DNA from: Trichaptum fuscoviolaceum
Lineage: Eukaryota; Basidiomycota; Agaricomycetes; Hymenochaetales; Trichaptaceae
Length of the DNA stretch: 64,000 nt
Assembly (NCBI GenBank): GCA_910574455.1
Contig: CAJSYZ010000003.1
Span: 186,001 to 250,000 of the forward strand
Reading direction: 5' to 3'
The translations under genes and the position numbers were made by a program. Positions 34,850-45,500 of this stretch are shown here, one piece after another; within the stretch, counting starts at the first letter, position 1; every line of letters starts with the position of its first letter. Under the pieces are notes generated by a model, which saw only the letters and a list, made by a program, of their open reading frames with translations, ran no database searches and was not told the origin of the DNA.

Positions 34850-36250
34850 TGAGTGTGACTGTATGCCACTTGCTACGTTACACCTCAGGCTGTGGCACGG
34901 TGCCAGTGGCAGTGCCACGCGGGAATACGGACGCTGCAAAGCTCGCCCGCGAGGCGCTCTGCAAACGACTCGACGACTACAGGCTCGAAGCCGTCCTCGG
35001 GAAAGGCAGATTCAGCCGCGTCTACCAAGCCGTGGACATCTCCCACCGCGAATACGGCAAGAAGGTCGCGATCAAGCAGATTCCACGTGCGAATGTCGAC
35101 CGAGACAGTCGGGACATGTTTACAGAGAAGATCCTTTCTGACCTGGCTTTGCTTAACTCACCCTATTTTACCCCTCTCATAGACCCGCAAAACTTCATCA
35201 TCATCCAGGCCTTGGCCACCAGCGGTATTTTGCGAGGTGCGATGAGCAACGCGAAGAAGCTAGTCCGCATGCATGAAATCAAGTTCATCATGGCGCAACT
35301 TGTACGTCTCCGCTTCCTTTCCCCCAAGCTGTGTCTCATATTTTTTCGTAGTGCTATCCCGTGGGTACCTTGCAAAACCAGGTCATCGTCCATCGCAACC
35401 TTATGCCCGACAACGTTTTCACGGATGAGCACAGTCGGCTCGTCATTGGGGACTTCGGCCTCGCACACGTTTTCAAAGGACATGCGGTAAGCAATGACGA
35501 GGTACTAACTTACGATGACTATTGGCACAGGACTAAGGGCAAGTGTGGCACGACGAGCTACATGGCACCAGAGATGCTTTGTGGCGACCATTACTCGTAC
35601 AAGGCCGACAGTTTTTCCGTTGGCGTCATGTTCTATGAGCTTGTCTTTGGCAGAGTGAGTTTCGTCCATTCCAACCCATCACCCTCACTGACACCGCCTT
35701 TATTAGCTGCCCTTCCGTGGGAGGGATTGCAAGGATCTTGAGGCCAACGCACTGTACGAAAATGCGTTCATTCCTCGATGGTTCCGCAAGCGTTACCTAG
35801 AGGAATGCCATCTGATGCGGTGTCTGCTAGCCAAGAACCCAGACCACTGCATCCCGATGCTGAGGATACCTTGCAGAGTCGGTACTTCCGAGGAGTGTAA
35901 GTCGACCACCCCCATCTGCGCCATTCTCTAGCTGACCTTCGCCTCAGAAACTGGGATCACGTCGCAGATAAGATACAGCCCGTCCCCGCCAAGTGGAAGA
36001 CTGCACTGCATAAGGTTCAGGAAGGCGCGTACCTCAGCATGTGTGTCCTTGTTGACTGTAAGTAAACCTGCCATTGTATTCTTTCCAACGCACCGGCTTA
36101 CTGTTAGTCGCAGAGACAACCGCAACCAACCCGCCCGTCCGCTATCTCCATCAGGACGCGTCCATTGTCGGTGTCTTTGAAGTATTGAACCCGGACCCGA
36201 ATTTTCCAAAAGCACTGGTAGACCCGGAGAGTCCGGTGGACCAACTGTAG
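34850..36250 (+). pseudogene. Protein kinase fragment with altered catalytic loop
   Basis: Ser/Thr-type kinase domain in several exons. Visible motifs are a glycine loop VLGKGRFSRVYQA, VAIKQI (lysine present), VIVHRNLMPDNV, IGDFGLAHVF, GTTSYMAPEML and YSYKADSFSVGVMFYELVFG. The catalytic loop has Asn in place of the HRD aspartate and Met in place of the following lysine, so phosphotransfer is not expected. Introns are at about 35,314-35,351, 35,655-35,706, 35,899-35,946 and 36,059-36,108. A frameshift near 35,865 separates LLAKNPDHCI from LQSRYFRGV / NWDHVADKIQPVP. The C-terminal tail ends at 36,250. The frame is readable from an acceptor near 34,890, and the real N-terminus is missing. It is part of the captured cargo. 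Confidence 0.8.
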
Positions 36251-36738
36251 TCATCTGTATGCATGTAAATAGTTTAGATTTTGCTGAATAAAGTGAAGTA
36301 TTATTATATGTCATTTTATGTGCTAAAAGGTCCTGGGATGCTGAATATGCAGCCATGTTTATGCCGCTGGCAATGAATTCTAAGAGATATATGGCCTGTA
36401 ACTCATGGTATAGGCTGGAATCCGACATCAGGTCTGGCATTTTGGCAAGCCTTACATCTGAATTCGGGTAATATATCACACAGAATCCGTTGTAACTGGC
36501 TGGAATCCGTTATATCGATGAGCAGGATTACAGGGGTTACACAAGATTCCAGGCCTTCCAACCCCCAAAATTCTCACACGGGTTACAAGAGCCGTCATGG
36601 TTACATTGCCTTACGGCGAAATCCAAGCTCTTACAAACACTGTCTATTCCTTGCAGGGGTTCCCTGCGTTTCCCTGGTATATTCCTAATTCCAAAGGTTA
36701 TAACCAGCCTGGATTTTTTTTGCACTTTTCCTGATGCT

Positions 36739-36747
36739 CCACGAATA
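36739..36747. repeat. Left 9-base target duplication of MITE
   Basis: CCACGAATA, identical to 37,536-37,544. It follows the CT behind the 4.8-kb element, so the MITE landed two bases outside that element. Confidence 0.8.
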
Positions 36748-37535
36748 TAGCCTCGTGACCAGGCCAGGCTACTTATATGGGTCGCTTTGCTCGGAAGGCG
36801 TAGCCGGCCTGGTTTACAAGGTTTAAATTTACAAGACTTTGCAGGGAGTTTGAAATTAATCCAAATGGAGTAGTGATTTCATAGGTTCCCCCTGTATTCC
36901 GAAAAATAAAGTCTGATGTCGTCATGTGAATGTAATAAAGAATTGAGTTAACATTAGCTGAGTGTCACGGCAGTTGCGTACCTAGAACGCGCGTCCCTTG
37001 CCTTCAACGTTACTGGGTGACTTTTCGTAGTATAGGCTTGCGGAATAGAATACAGATTTTTGGATAATTTGGAAGGCAATGAAGGCAGTGTTTATATGTG
37101 CCGGGGTCATCGCTAAGCACACTTGCGGTGTCAAAAGGGTCGCATCTAATCTGTAAAAGTACAGAAAGCCTACGGAAAGTCATCCACTCGTCGCACAAAT
37201 CAGAGGTTAAACAGTTGGAATCCATGATAAATTAGAAGTGAGTGTAATAGCGAAGAAGAGATCGACGTAGACGCGCGTTAAGCGCGTCGCGTCGATTGAT
37301 TACGCAAAGGCACACGGTTGCCACAGTGTGACCTCACGTCACGTCAACCAAAAAAGCGTGGGGCATTATTTTTTACTCGCGTCTTAGTCATTACAACAAC
37401 TGGGTCTGTTACTTCATTTGTATTATAATTCAAACTCCCTGCAAAGTCTTGTAAATTTGAACCTTGGAAACCAGACCGGCTACGCCTTCAGAGCAAAGCG
37501 ACCCATATAAGTAGCCTGGTCTGGTTACGAGACTA
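36748..37535. mobile_element. MULE-like MITE with ~125-base TIRs
   Basis: This is a 788-base element. The left terminus TAGCCTCGTGACCAGGCCAG and the right terminus (reverse complement TAGTCTCGTAACCAGACCAG) stay alignable for about 125 bases with only scattered differences. The flanks carry a perfect 9-base direct repeat. Long TIRs with 9-base duplications are the hallmark of Mutator-like elements. The interior (36,873-37,410) has no coding sequence that I can support. Confidence 0.85.
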
Positions 37536-37544
37536 CCACGAATA
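37536..37544. repeat. Right 9-base target duplication of MITE
   Basis: CCACGAATA, matching 36,739-36,747. The host spacer sequence ACGCGAGGGTGATATTC resumes after it. Confidence 0.8.
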
Positions 37545-38287
37545 TACGCGAGGGTGATATTCTGTTCCTCCCTTTCCGGATCGCATTCTTCATCATGACA
37601 TTCCGCAGAATCACGACCTTCGCTTACACCCGCCGGCCTCTCGCGTCACAGCCCGGAATGCGTTCCCTACGAGCTCATGCCACCCCTCAGAGCGCTCGTC
37701 TCCTTCTGCACATGTCGCGTCGGCGTCTGCATAACCCTACGCACTACCAACCTCTTGCTTGTGCATTATGCAGTATTCGCGCGCCTTGGCATATCCATCC
37801 TACTCGCAAAGCGCTTCAATTGCGGTGTCTCCCTCTTCTTGCATTTTCCATGCCTCGCTTGTTGCTTGCACTCCGATTCACTGCTCACTGTCCATCGTGA
37901 AGCTCGAGTACGCGCTCTGGGCCTCGAGGACGCTGGCGTACCATCACAGGAAAGTGGTTTTGGGAAGGAAGGGAATATAATTCTAAAGGATGGAGAAGAT
38001 AGGGAGAGGATGACGAGCGTGGAGGAAGTGACTGTCGCTTGGTTTCTCCACCAGACGACCAAACCAGCTTTTGTCCGAGTTCTTACACCGGCAACTTGTT
38101 CTCAGCCCAGACTTCAACATTGTCAACGGAGGCAATGATTATCGGCCGAGAGCGTGCGCGTCGTGTCCTTGTGACTCCCACATTGTATGTGACTATAACT
38201 TCCGTGGAGTTCAAAAGGTACTTCACCCGGTCCCTATGCATGTACTTCCTCACGAAAGCGTGCCCTCAGCGTCCGTTCATATTCCGG
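37545..38287 (+). other. Spacer 3, right part, with REAR-type ORF
   Basis: The plus-strand frame 37,677-38,138 (153 residues) reads VHREARVRALGLEDAGVPSQ, then KEGNIILKDGEDRERMTSVE. It is a diverged relative of the spacer-1 sequence at 15,000-15,600. Hydrophilic, no known domain. Coding status uncertain. Confidence 0.38.
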
Positions 38288-38803
38288 TTACCAAAGCAGT
38301 CCAGAGCATGTCGAGGCTAGAAGAGATGGACATATGAACAATAAGGGTGCGAAGAGGTGAGAGTCGAAGATGAAGTTCGGAGAAAGAAATGTGTGCCACT
38401 GATCCGAGCGATGGACAGAAACATCCGGACTCGGCGTCCGCCGCGGCGGCACTCGGCAACACAAGCGATAGCCGATTCTTTTCGCAATTGGTCCGGAATA
38501 TGACGAAGTTCTTGTCGCTGGCTCTGGCCCGCGACCTGACCGCCACGCCGCTTCCCTGCTCAACGACTCCTCATATGTTTCTTCGTGTTCCGGAGGTGGG
38601 TTCGTCCACTTGAATATCTGATTTTTTCCTTCATCATCCGCCGTGATCGACGGCAAATTTTGAGACGATGATCGTGATCGCTTGGAATCGTGGTATGAGT
38701 GCATGGTGGAATAGTGGGCAAGCCCGTTAGGAGTTAATGGTGAGTAGATCACAGGCTCAGCTACCGTGTTGTCCTGCTCAGCTTTCTGACGTTTGACTGC
38801 CAT
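38288..38803 (-). CDS. Hypothetical protein, possibly a 5' exon
   Basis: 171-codon frame starting MAVKRQKAEQDNTVAEP at 38,803. The first ~85 residues are hydrophilic (SKRSRSSSQNLPSITADDEG, FKWTNPPPEHEETYEESL) and look like a genuine N-terminal region with a basic KRQK patch. From about 38,555 downward the sequence belongs to the duplicated spacer family, which lacks the MAVKRQK part elsewhere. The gene therefore seems cut at that junction, or splices away. Product unrecognised. Confidence 0.4.
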   Translation of the reverse strand: MAVKRQKAEQDNTVAEPVIYSPLTPNGLAHYSTMHSYHDSKRSRSSSQNLPSITADDEGKNQIFKWTNPPPEHEETYEESLSREAAWRSGRGPEPATRTSSYSGPIAKRIGYRLCCRVPPRRTPSPDVSVHRSDQWHTFLSPNFIFDSHLFAPLLFICPSLLASTCSGLLW

Positions 38804-40924
38804 TGTCCCCGACTGCCGACATGCTCACTGGCACGCAGGTTGGTACCGCAGGCAGCACCTCTTGCCTTACTAGAACATATCTGGACTCATGTGCATTGAG
38901 CTCTACAGTCGGTTCTCAGTACATAGTCTTTCATTCCATTCCTCATTCCTCTCCGATACCCGCTATGTCGTTTCGTACATATTGAGCCAGCGGATAGACA
39001 TCGTTACTAGCCTCCCTCCTTGTTCCGTCGCTTTTCTATGGGAAGCACTTCCTTCCACGTCAGCGTCCTCCTTGGCGTAACACAGCGTCACGCTCGTGCG
39101 CATTCACGTCTAGTACACGCCGGAGGAGTAGCCTAAAGCGCGAGACGAGGAAGTTCAGATTGGCCAGCATGGTGATAGAGCCGTTAGGGGAGGAAGAGAA
39201 GAAGCTACATGGGAACGAACATATGTTGAGGATGATGCTATTAACGGAGGTGCGTTCATCGTTTCTTCTATCCTATCTACGTCAACTGACATTTTTCTGC
39301 AATGTGCTAGCGAGAACCATGAAAGCCACTGACATTGGATCCCTCCCCTTCCATGCAGCATAGCCGGCCTAGTATCCCCTGGCAAATTAAGCGCCTAATC
39401 TTGTCACCACTTTCATCTGCATTCCTTTCCTCAGTCCGACCTATGATCTTCACCGACGCCCTCAAAGCACACAATCTTGGAGAGGGAGGAGCAACCGCCG
39501 AATCCTTTCTGCTCTTCCCTTTCCAAGCTCGTGTGCTTCGGCCTGATTTGTGCAATCTCGATTGGATATGAAGCTTCCTTGTACTTTTACTTTGCTTCCT
39601 TTCACGATGCATCCAAGAATGCTCCGAACAGTCTCGTTGTTCTGTTCAAGCTCTCGCACTCTCCCCGCATTCCTGACGTCATCCTCCGCGCTATTTGTAG
39701 CAACTTCTCATGCTCATTCATATATCCAACCCCAATCTCCAGTTTAACGCATCGGAAAGCGCGTTAATCGCAGTGTTACAGCTCTGTCTACGTTGCTTGG
39801 CCATGCTTTGTGATCATCTATCTGCCGGGCGTCGCGAAGCTCGACTATGCGCTGTGGTCTCCAGACGCTGACGTATTGTCACCAGCAGATGGTTCTGGGA
39901 AGGAAGGAAGGAAGGAAGGAAGTGAAGTTCTAAGAGGCTGGGGAACAGACGGAGGAGCTACCTGAGGTAGAAACTGGAAAGCTTGAGGAAGAGTCACCGT
40001 TGCTCGTACCTTCCGTCAAACAACGCACTAACAAACCCCCAAGAAAGCAGTTCAGTATGTCGCATCTCTCTCAATTATCGCCACTTCCTCACTGATTCTG
40101 CTTCCTATATACCTCCGGATGAGTCACTGCACTAATCCTCGGTACTGTCACCGCACAACTTGCTGAGGAAAGCAAAACCCACTTAGGTCAATCCAGTAAG
40201 CACGCATATGCTCATCCCCGTATGCGTTATCTGACCTTAGCCAAATCTTTTCATAAGACTACGTCCCCGAACTTCTGGTCTCTGGCCGCAGACGTACTAA
40301 CAGACTCATCGGTCTTACTGGAATTCCTCACTAAATTTGCATAGTTGAACGATATATGTAGCTTTCCCGCCAACATATTGACATGATACTTGATCTGAAG
40401 GCTTTGTTGCTCTTCACTTCCGCCACCATTCCGTGACGCATACCAAAACGTCATTCCCTACCAGCGCGCAACAAAGCGATCACCTCATTCTGTGTTTGTG
40501 GTGTCGTCCTCCGTACTATCCTTCGCAAAGACGACCCCTTGCTCGTGTATCATCTGCTATGCGCGCCCCGATCCGATACATCCAGCCCCGATCTCCAGGT
40601 GAATACGTAGCAAAGCGCCTTAGTCGCTATGTCTCCCTTCACTAGCAACTCTCCCCTACTTTGCCTTTGGCGCGAACCATGCGACTCATTGTTAATTGGT
40701 CGTCGTGAAGCTAGGTTACCCGGTCTGGGTTTCAATGATGATGAGAGAGAGCACGGGCAAGTAGGCTGGCGAGGTTGGGGATGCTGAATGATCTGAGGTG
40801 GAGTAAATTTAGGTGGAGATGCGCAAAGTTTTTTCATGTTAGCTTATAGCATCGGACTGACCTCTCTTCAAACAACAATCATACCCTTAGCGGCTGCGAC
40901 GATCTCCTAGACCAGTTGTATATT
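38804..40924. other. Spacer between copies C and D
   Basis: It contains diverged relatives of other spacers, including REAR-type segments near 39,830 (GRREARLCAVV) and 40,700, but no intact gene that I can defend. A GGAA microsatellite lies at about 39,897-39,923. A short plus-strand frame (39,160-39,363) and minus-strand frames have no recognisable features. Confidence 0.4.
39897..39923 (+). repeat. GGAA microsatellite
   Basis: About six tandem GGAA units in the spacer before copy D. Confidence 0.8.
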
Positions 40925-41906
40925 ATGTCCTCCCACCAACACCATGACTTCCTCAAGTCGGTGAGGGTCACGAAGACGGCTGGTGCAAGTGACGCCATGG
41001 CCGACGTCCTCAAGCCGATCCATGCACCTTTACCTTCTGCCTCAACTATGTCATCCGTGGACGCAATTGGGGATGTACTGGAATCCCTTTAGCTCATCCC
41101 TGCCAAGTAACTTTTCGCTCACTTGCCGTTTTATCCGTGCACCTCTCGCGCGCAGAACACTGTGTTTAGTACTCCGCTTAGTCTCCGATCTTGCGCAACT
41201 TATCAAAGCCGTCATCTGGCCTCGCGTAAACGTCGACAGCGTCCTACGTCGCTCTTCCTTCTTGCTCGTTCAACTTCCACCTGGCGTGTGCCTCGGCTCA
41301 TCTGTCTCAAATCTCAGTCGAATTCATCTCAGAGCGACTTCGGATTAACCCTCTTCAAGGCAAGGATCTCTGCCCGGCTACTAAGATCGTGGTGTAAGCC
41401 AAACAATGCGAACTCGGCCCCGATGAAGTCGTCAAGTTGTCATATGGAACTGGAAGAGAGGTCTTCGCTCGTGCAAGATGAAGTAGAGTGGAATGCTCTG
41501 GAACATGAAGCATCACCCGACTCGTTCTTCAAGGGAACCATCGAGCAGGTCTCTAAGGAACTCAAGGCTTTCTTGTAGGCACGATTTCTTAGCCACTATT
41601 TCTGTCTTGTTGACCTTGTCCTTTCAAATAGCCTTCGTGGCGAGTCCTGCATCAGCTCATGGCCTCGCAATCGGACAATGGTCACAGGCTGGCGGGTCTT
41701 GGCCAGCATGCTCAAGTAATAACCTTGTCCTCATCCCCGTACAAATATTCTGACATTGACCTTGACCTTCCATGTCCGGAACCCTACAAAAACCACTGGT
41801 ATCCCCTGACCCAGATCCGTGCGAGCTGTCGTTCACTGACATTTCTCGACTTCACTGGAGTAACTTTAACTTTATATCTATTCAAGTGATGTTTCTAATT
41901 CATTAA
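40925..41906 (+). CDS. P cluster, copy D
   Basis: The most divergent copy. It starts MSSHQHHDFLKSVRVTKTAG at 40,925, and the exon ends in a stop after VDAIGDVLESL. A second block (to 41,348) holds LAQLIKAVIWPRVNVDSVL. A third frame (to 41,578) holds HEASPDSFFKGTIEQVSKEL. The signal-type exon at about 41,605-41,718 reads a hydrophobic ISVLLTLSFQIAFVASPASA then HGLAIGQWSQAGGSWPACS. The last exon ends at 41,906. Conservation of GLAIGQW and SWPA across diverged copies supports real coding in the signal exon. Confidence 0.38.
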
Positions 41907-42567
41907 TACATTGGTATAACAACCTCTTTGAATCCAAGCTGTGTGACTAGGAGATGGAATTTAGTGAGTGCCAGCGCGTTGACTCAGGAACGCAATTAGC
42001 AGCTTTCACGCCTTGCAGAGAAAAAGACAGGAAACAGGTTCGAGCGAGCAGACGCAATGCAATTGATCCAGTTATGTACCGAACTTCTGTTCCAGGAGGC
42101 GCGTTCATAGCGGATGATAGATTAGAAACATGAACGACTCGCGGATGACTTCGCAGATGCCGTGCTGGGTGCGGAAGAGACTTGAAAGTTTTGAAGGGAT
42201 GTGCAAGCTGGAAAAAAAGCAGAAAGAGAACTTGTTGCACGTCGAAGTCATTGCAGAGAGGGCGTGTAAATTTTAAGAAACATACATCCAAACCATCCGT
42301 AAGGTACAAAGGACACATCAGATATCAAACTCACGTTCCGGTGACATTCAAGAACATTCGGTGGTTCAACTTGCAGATTGAGCAAATGCTAGTTACATAC
42401 TAGTAGCAGAAGACGGCACAAAAGCATAATTATAAGCAAATGCGGTAAAGTCCTTAACGAAACCGCAGTCTACATGCGCCGGTCTACATGTATGGGTTTG
42501 GACTTCAGACAGTTAATATCAATGAATCAATGACAGAACAGACATACCCCTTCTGCAAGCTACGAAT
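41907..42567. other. Conserved block between P cluster and M gene, copy D
   Basis: Counterpart of 7180-7804. A plus-strand frame (42,182-42,403) reads CASWKKSRKRTCC ... YKGHIRYQTHVPVTFKNIRW, similar to plus-strand readings in A and E. This slightly favours a plus-strand exon. The minus-strand frame 41,947-42,318 is also open. Confidence 0.32.
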
Positions 42568-45500
42568 TCACTCTCCCGGCTCTTCCTCGCTCCGTACTAA
42601 ACGCGAACCTTGATTCTCGTTCTCCGATATAGATGTGACTTCTTCAATCTCATTGCGTGAAGATGAGCCCCCTCCCGTAACAGAAGCGTCCGCCAGCGAA
42701 CTAGGATCTCTAGGCATGGGCTCCGGTTCTGCTGTGTTTCGTGATGAAGCCGCCGGAGGATGTTCATCGGGAGGAAGAGGCTGATCGTCCGGTTTACCTG
42801 GGCTATCCGATATGACCGGTACCTCTATCTGTGTCGAAAGCAAATGTTCCGCGGCTTCATAAAGGGAAGCGGGCTGGATTGATTGTGGCGGAGTGGTCTG
42901 AGTGGATGCGACGTTGTCTTGGCCTTGCTCAACGACTTCTGATTCTAGATGTAGAGGGTCAATATCTGCATGCTCTGCCGCTGCCTCGTGATGTTGTTCC
43001 TCCTCAATCTCCCTGCGTGCTTTTTCGCGTTCATCAATCCATGCGGGAAGTACTACATCGAGGAACTTCTTCCTGAGGTCTGGGTAACCCCAAAGAAATG
43101 ACCCGATATAAGACTCTGCTTCTTCTTCACTCCGCATACTAGTTCATGTTAGTATGCTCTTTTATGATAAAATGGTCAGGTGTTTACATTAAATGTTTCC
43201 ACAATTCAAATTTCGACATGACCCAATTAGCTGTGTCATCGTTGAAGGTCGTTAGCAGAGCTTCACGAAACTCGATTTCGGCATTCTTAGCATGGTTTTC
43301 CGCTTGGGCTTCCTCTGGCCCCTCAGCTTTCTCATGTCTCTCTCTTCCAATAGATTCAATGTCGCCTTCTGCCCTTCCCGCAGGGAAGCATGTGCATATA
43401 TGCGACCGAACAAAATGACCGAAGGCAGAAAATGCCTTCTTCGTCACCAGCCAGCCCTTCTTGATTGGATATATGATGAAGCGGATGATCTTCGAAAGAA
43501 GGTACGGCTTTGGCCGGACACTACCCCAGTACATGTCGTAGTTGAGACGCGCTACGCGGTTGTCGATCCCGAATGCCCTATTCAGAGATGTCAGTATGAG
43601 CTTCAGCGGTGATGGAGAGATTCGAAGTACCAGAAGATGTTTCGCTGTAGATGCAAATTTCCTCGATATTCCCGCCGGGGGTGTCGAACCCATGTCCAGA
43701 TCCAATTCCAAGCTTTGCCACTCCATTTCCAGACTCGCAGATCTTCGAACCACTGCAATGCCTTCCAAATCCATTTAGCCCAGACTGATTCACGCTTGAG
43801 CTGGTATATAAACCAAAGCGTGACTGCGAGCAAGCACATTCCATGCAGTCCAGTGAGGATACTTGTCGCGAAAGAGACAAATCGTGGCTGCCAAAATGTC
43901 AGATTTGTGGAAATCTTATAGTACATGGTGACGCACCTGGAGAGACAGATATGCAAACAGGTTCAATCCAAGGACAAAAGCGACAGCCGCAATGATCAGG
44001 AACAGCATGGGCGCTTTGTCGAACCACAAGCGAATGACCCTCGGAGGGACACGAGTATCATAGCTTGAAGTCCTATCAGCCAACCATTGGAAATAAACAT
44101 AGTATCGACCACGAACATCGACGATTTCCTCCATGTCAGTCCCAGCAAGCTACTCACACCCGAAGACACACTAAAGACCAACGACATGAACCAGAAGAGG
44201 TTGACTACTCCTCTCAGGGAATCGGATGCTTCATCCTGCAATGGTGCATACGTGAACTGGAGGGTGGTCGCCGTGACACTGGAGAAGAAGGTTGCGATTG
44301 TTGTTAGATTGATGTAACGTGTTGTGTCCCTCTCCATTTGATCAACAAGAAACTTTGGTAAAACTGGTTTTGTGTTAGTGGTTGAAAAAGTAACGAACAT
44401 CAAGTTCACTCACATTCCTTTCCGAACGTCTTCAACTCTTCCGATACGGCATTAGATGGAATCTCTCCCAATTTCGCCTGTTCCCCATGGGCGATACCAA
44501 TCATCACTCGTTTGAAGTCGAAGAGGAAATTGCTGTGTATGTATGCTATGCATTCAGACACCTCCCCGCGATGCAAAAATCCTAATCACACGATGAAGTC
44601 AGATACATAATCAAAAATTGTAAATTATAATTTCTCGCTTACTCAAGATTCTGAGTGCTCCAATCTTTGCGGAGATGGGTCAACTTCACATATATGTCGT
44701 GTGCTTCGTGCTCACCCATAAACATGTTACCCATTGCTTTACTTTTCGAAAGTAAAATGCGTGTTTCTGATGATAGAGACTGCTTTGAAAGCGAATGGCG
44801 GCGTAAAGAAGATCTTGGATTACAACATGCATTTCCGTCCGGAAATCTATCGTACAGACTATGAGCTTCCTTATTCATCCCATCGCACGCTACGCACCGT
44901 CCGGTTGCTTTCGAGTAACACTGTCCAGGTAATCAACATGAGAAAGTAGCCCCTGCTTGAGGTTCGTCGTAGCTTCAATGACAGTCTTGTCACCTCCGAT
45001 TATAGTAAAGTGTGAAACTAGGTGGTCTAGCTGCATTTACCGTCAGATCATCATCTGATGGGCAGCAAAAGTTCGTTAACCTCTATCCGCATTTCATCGC
45101 ACACTCTGCAGAGGGTTTGTCAGGCCCAATGGGAACATTTGTGTGAGAATACATACATTCGGTGTCCTGTGAGCCGTTGTGCGAGGTGCTCAATCTCGTG
45201 AGGCATTGGCCAAGCACCTAGCTCTCCGATAACTTCCGTTGGTAGGAAGACATGGTCTATATATTCCGTACACCGCCTTTCAGCGTCCGATATCTTCAGC
45301 ATCGCCAACCATTCACTGGAAACTGGAACAACAGCAGATTGGGGGTCATTTGTGGATGGATTTAATACCAAAGTATCAAAGGAGCTTAAGCACGTACATT
45401 TCTCCTCGAATGTCGTCAGCGCTTCGACAACACCACCCATCGCCGTTTCCAGCTTGGAGAATAATTCGTCATAGATGAATTTCAAGCATTCGACATATTT

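Larger units (their letters stand above)
31909..36736. mobile_element. 4.83-kb Pack-type TIR element carrying host gene fragments
   Basis: Ends are CATCAGGAAAA...TTTTCCTGATG (11-base perfect TIRs). The flanks CT/CT look like a 2-base target duplication. Joining the flanks recreates the uninterrupted paralogous site near 13,520. Both subterminal zones (31,909-32,570 and 36,251-36,736) repeat the words GATTCCAG, TTACA and GGTCCTGGGA in many positions and contain no genes, like transposase-binding arrays. The centre holds fragments of TFIIF alpha and sec27 (minus) and a protein kinase (plus). No transposase is present, so it is non-autonomous. The superfamily is unknown; a CMC/Plavaka-like element would fit a short target duplication and subterminal repeats. 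Confidence 0.72.

Noticed and set aside
32575..36250. Functional TFIIF, coatomer and kinase genes
   Set aside because: In-frame stops, frameshifts, missing domains and a shared TIR-bounded element show that these are captured fragments.
31909..36736. Helitron as the carrier of captured genes
   Set aside because: Ends are inverted repeats, not TC...CTRR with a 3' hairpin. The uninserted site shows a CT duplication rather than insertion between A and T.
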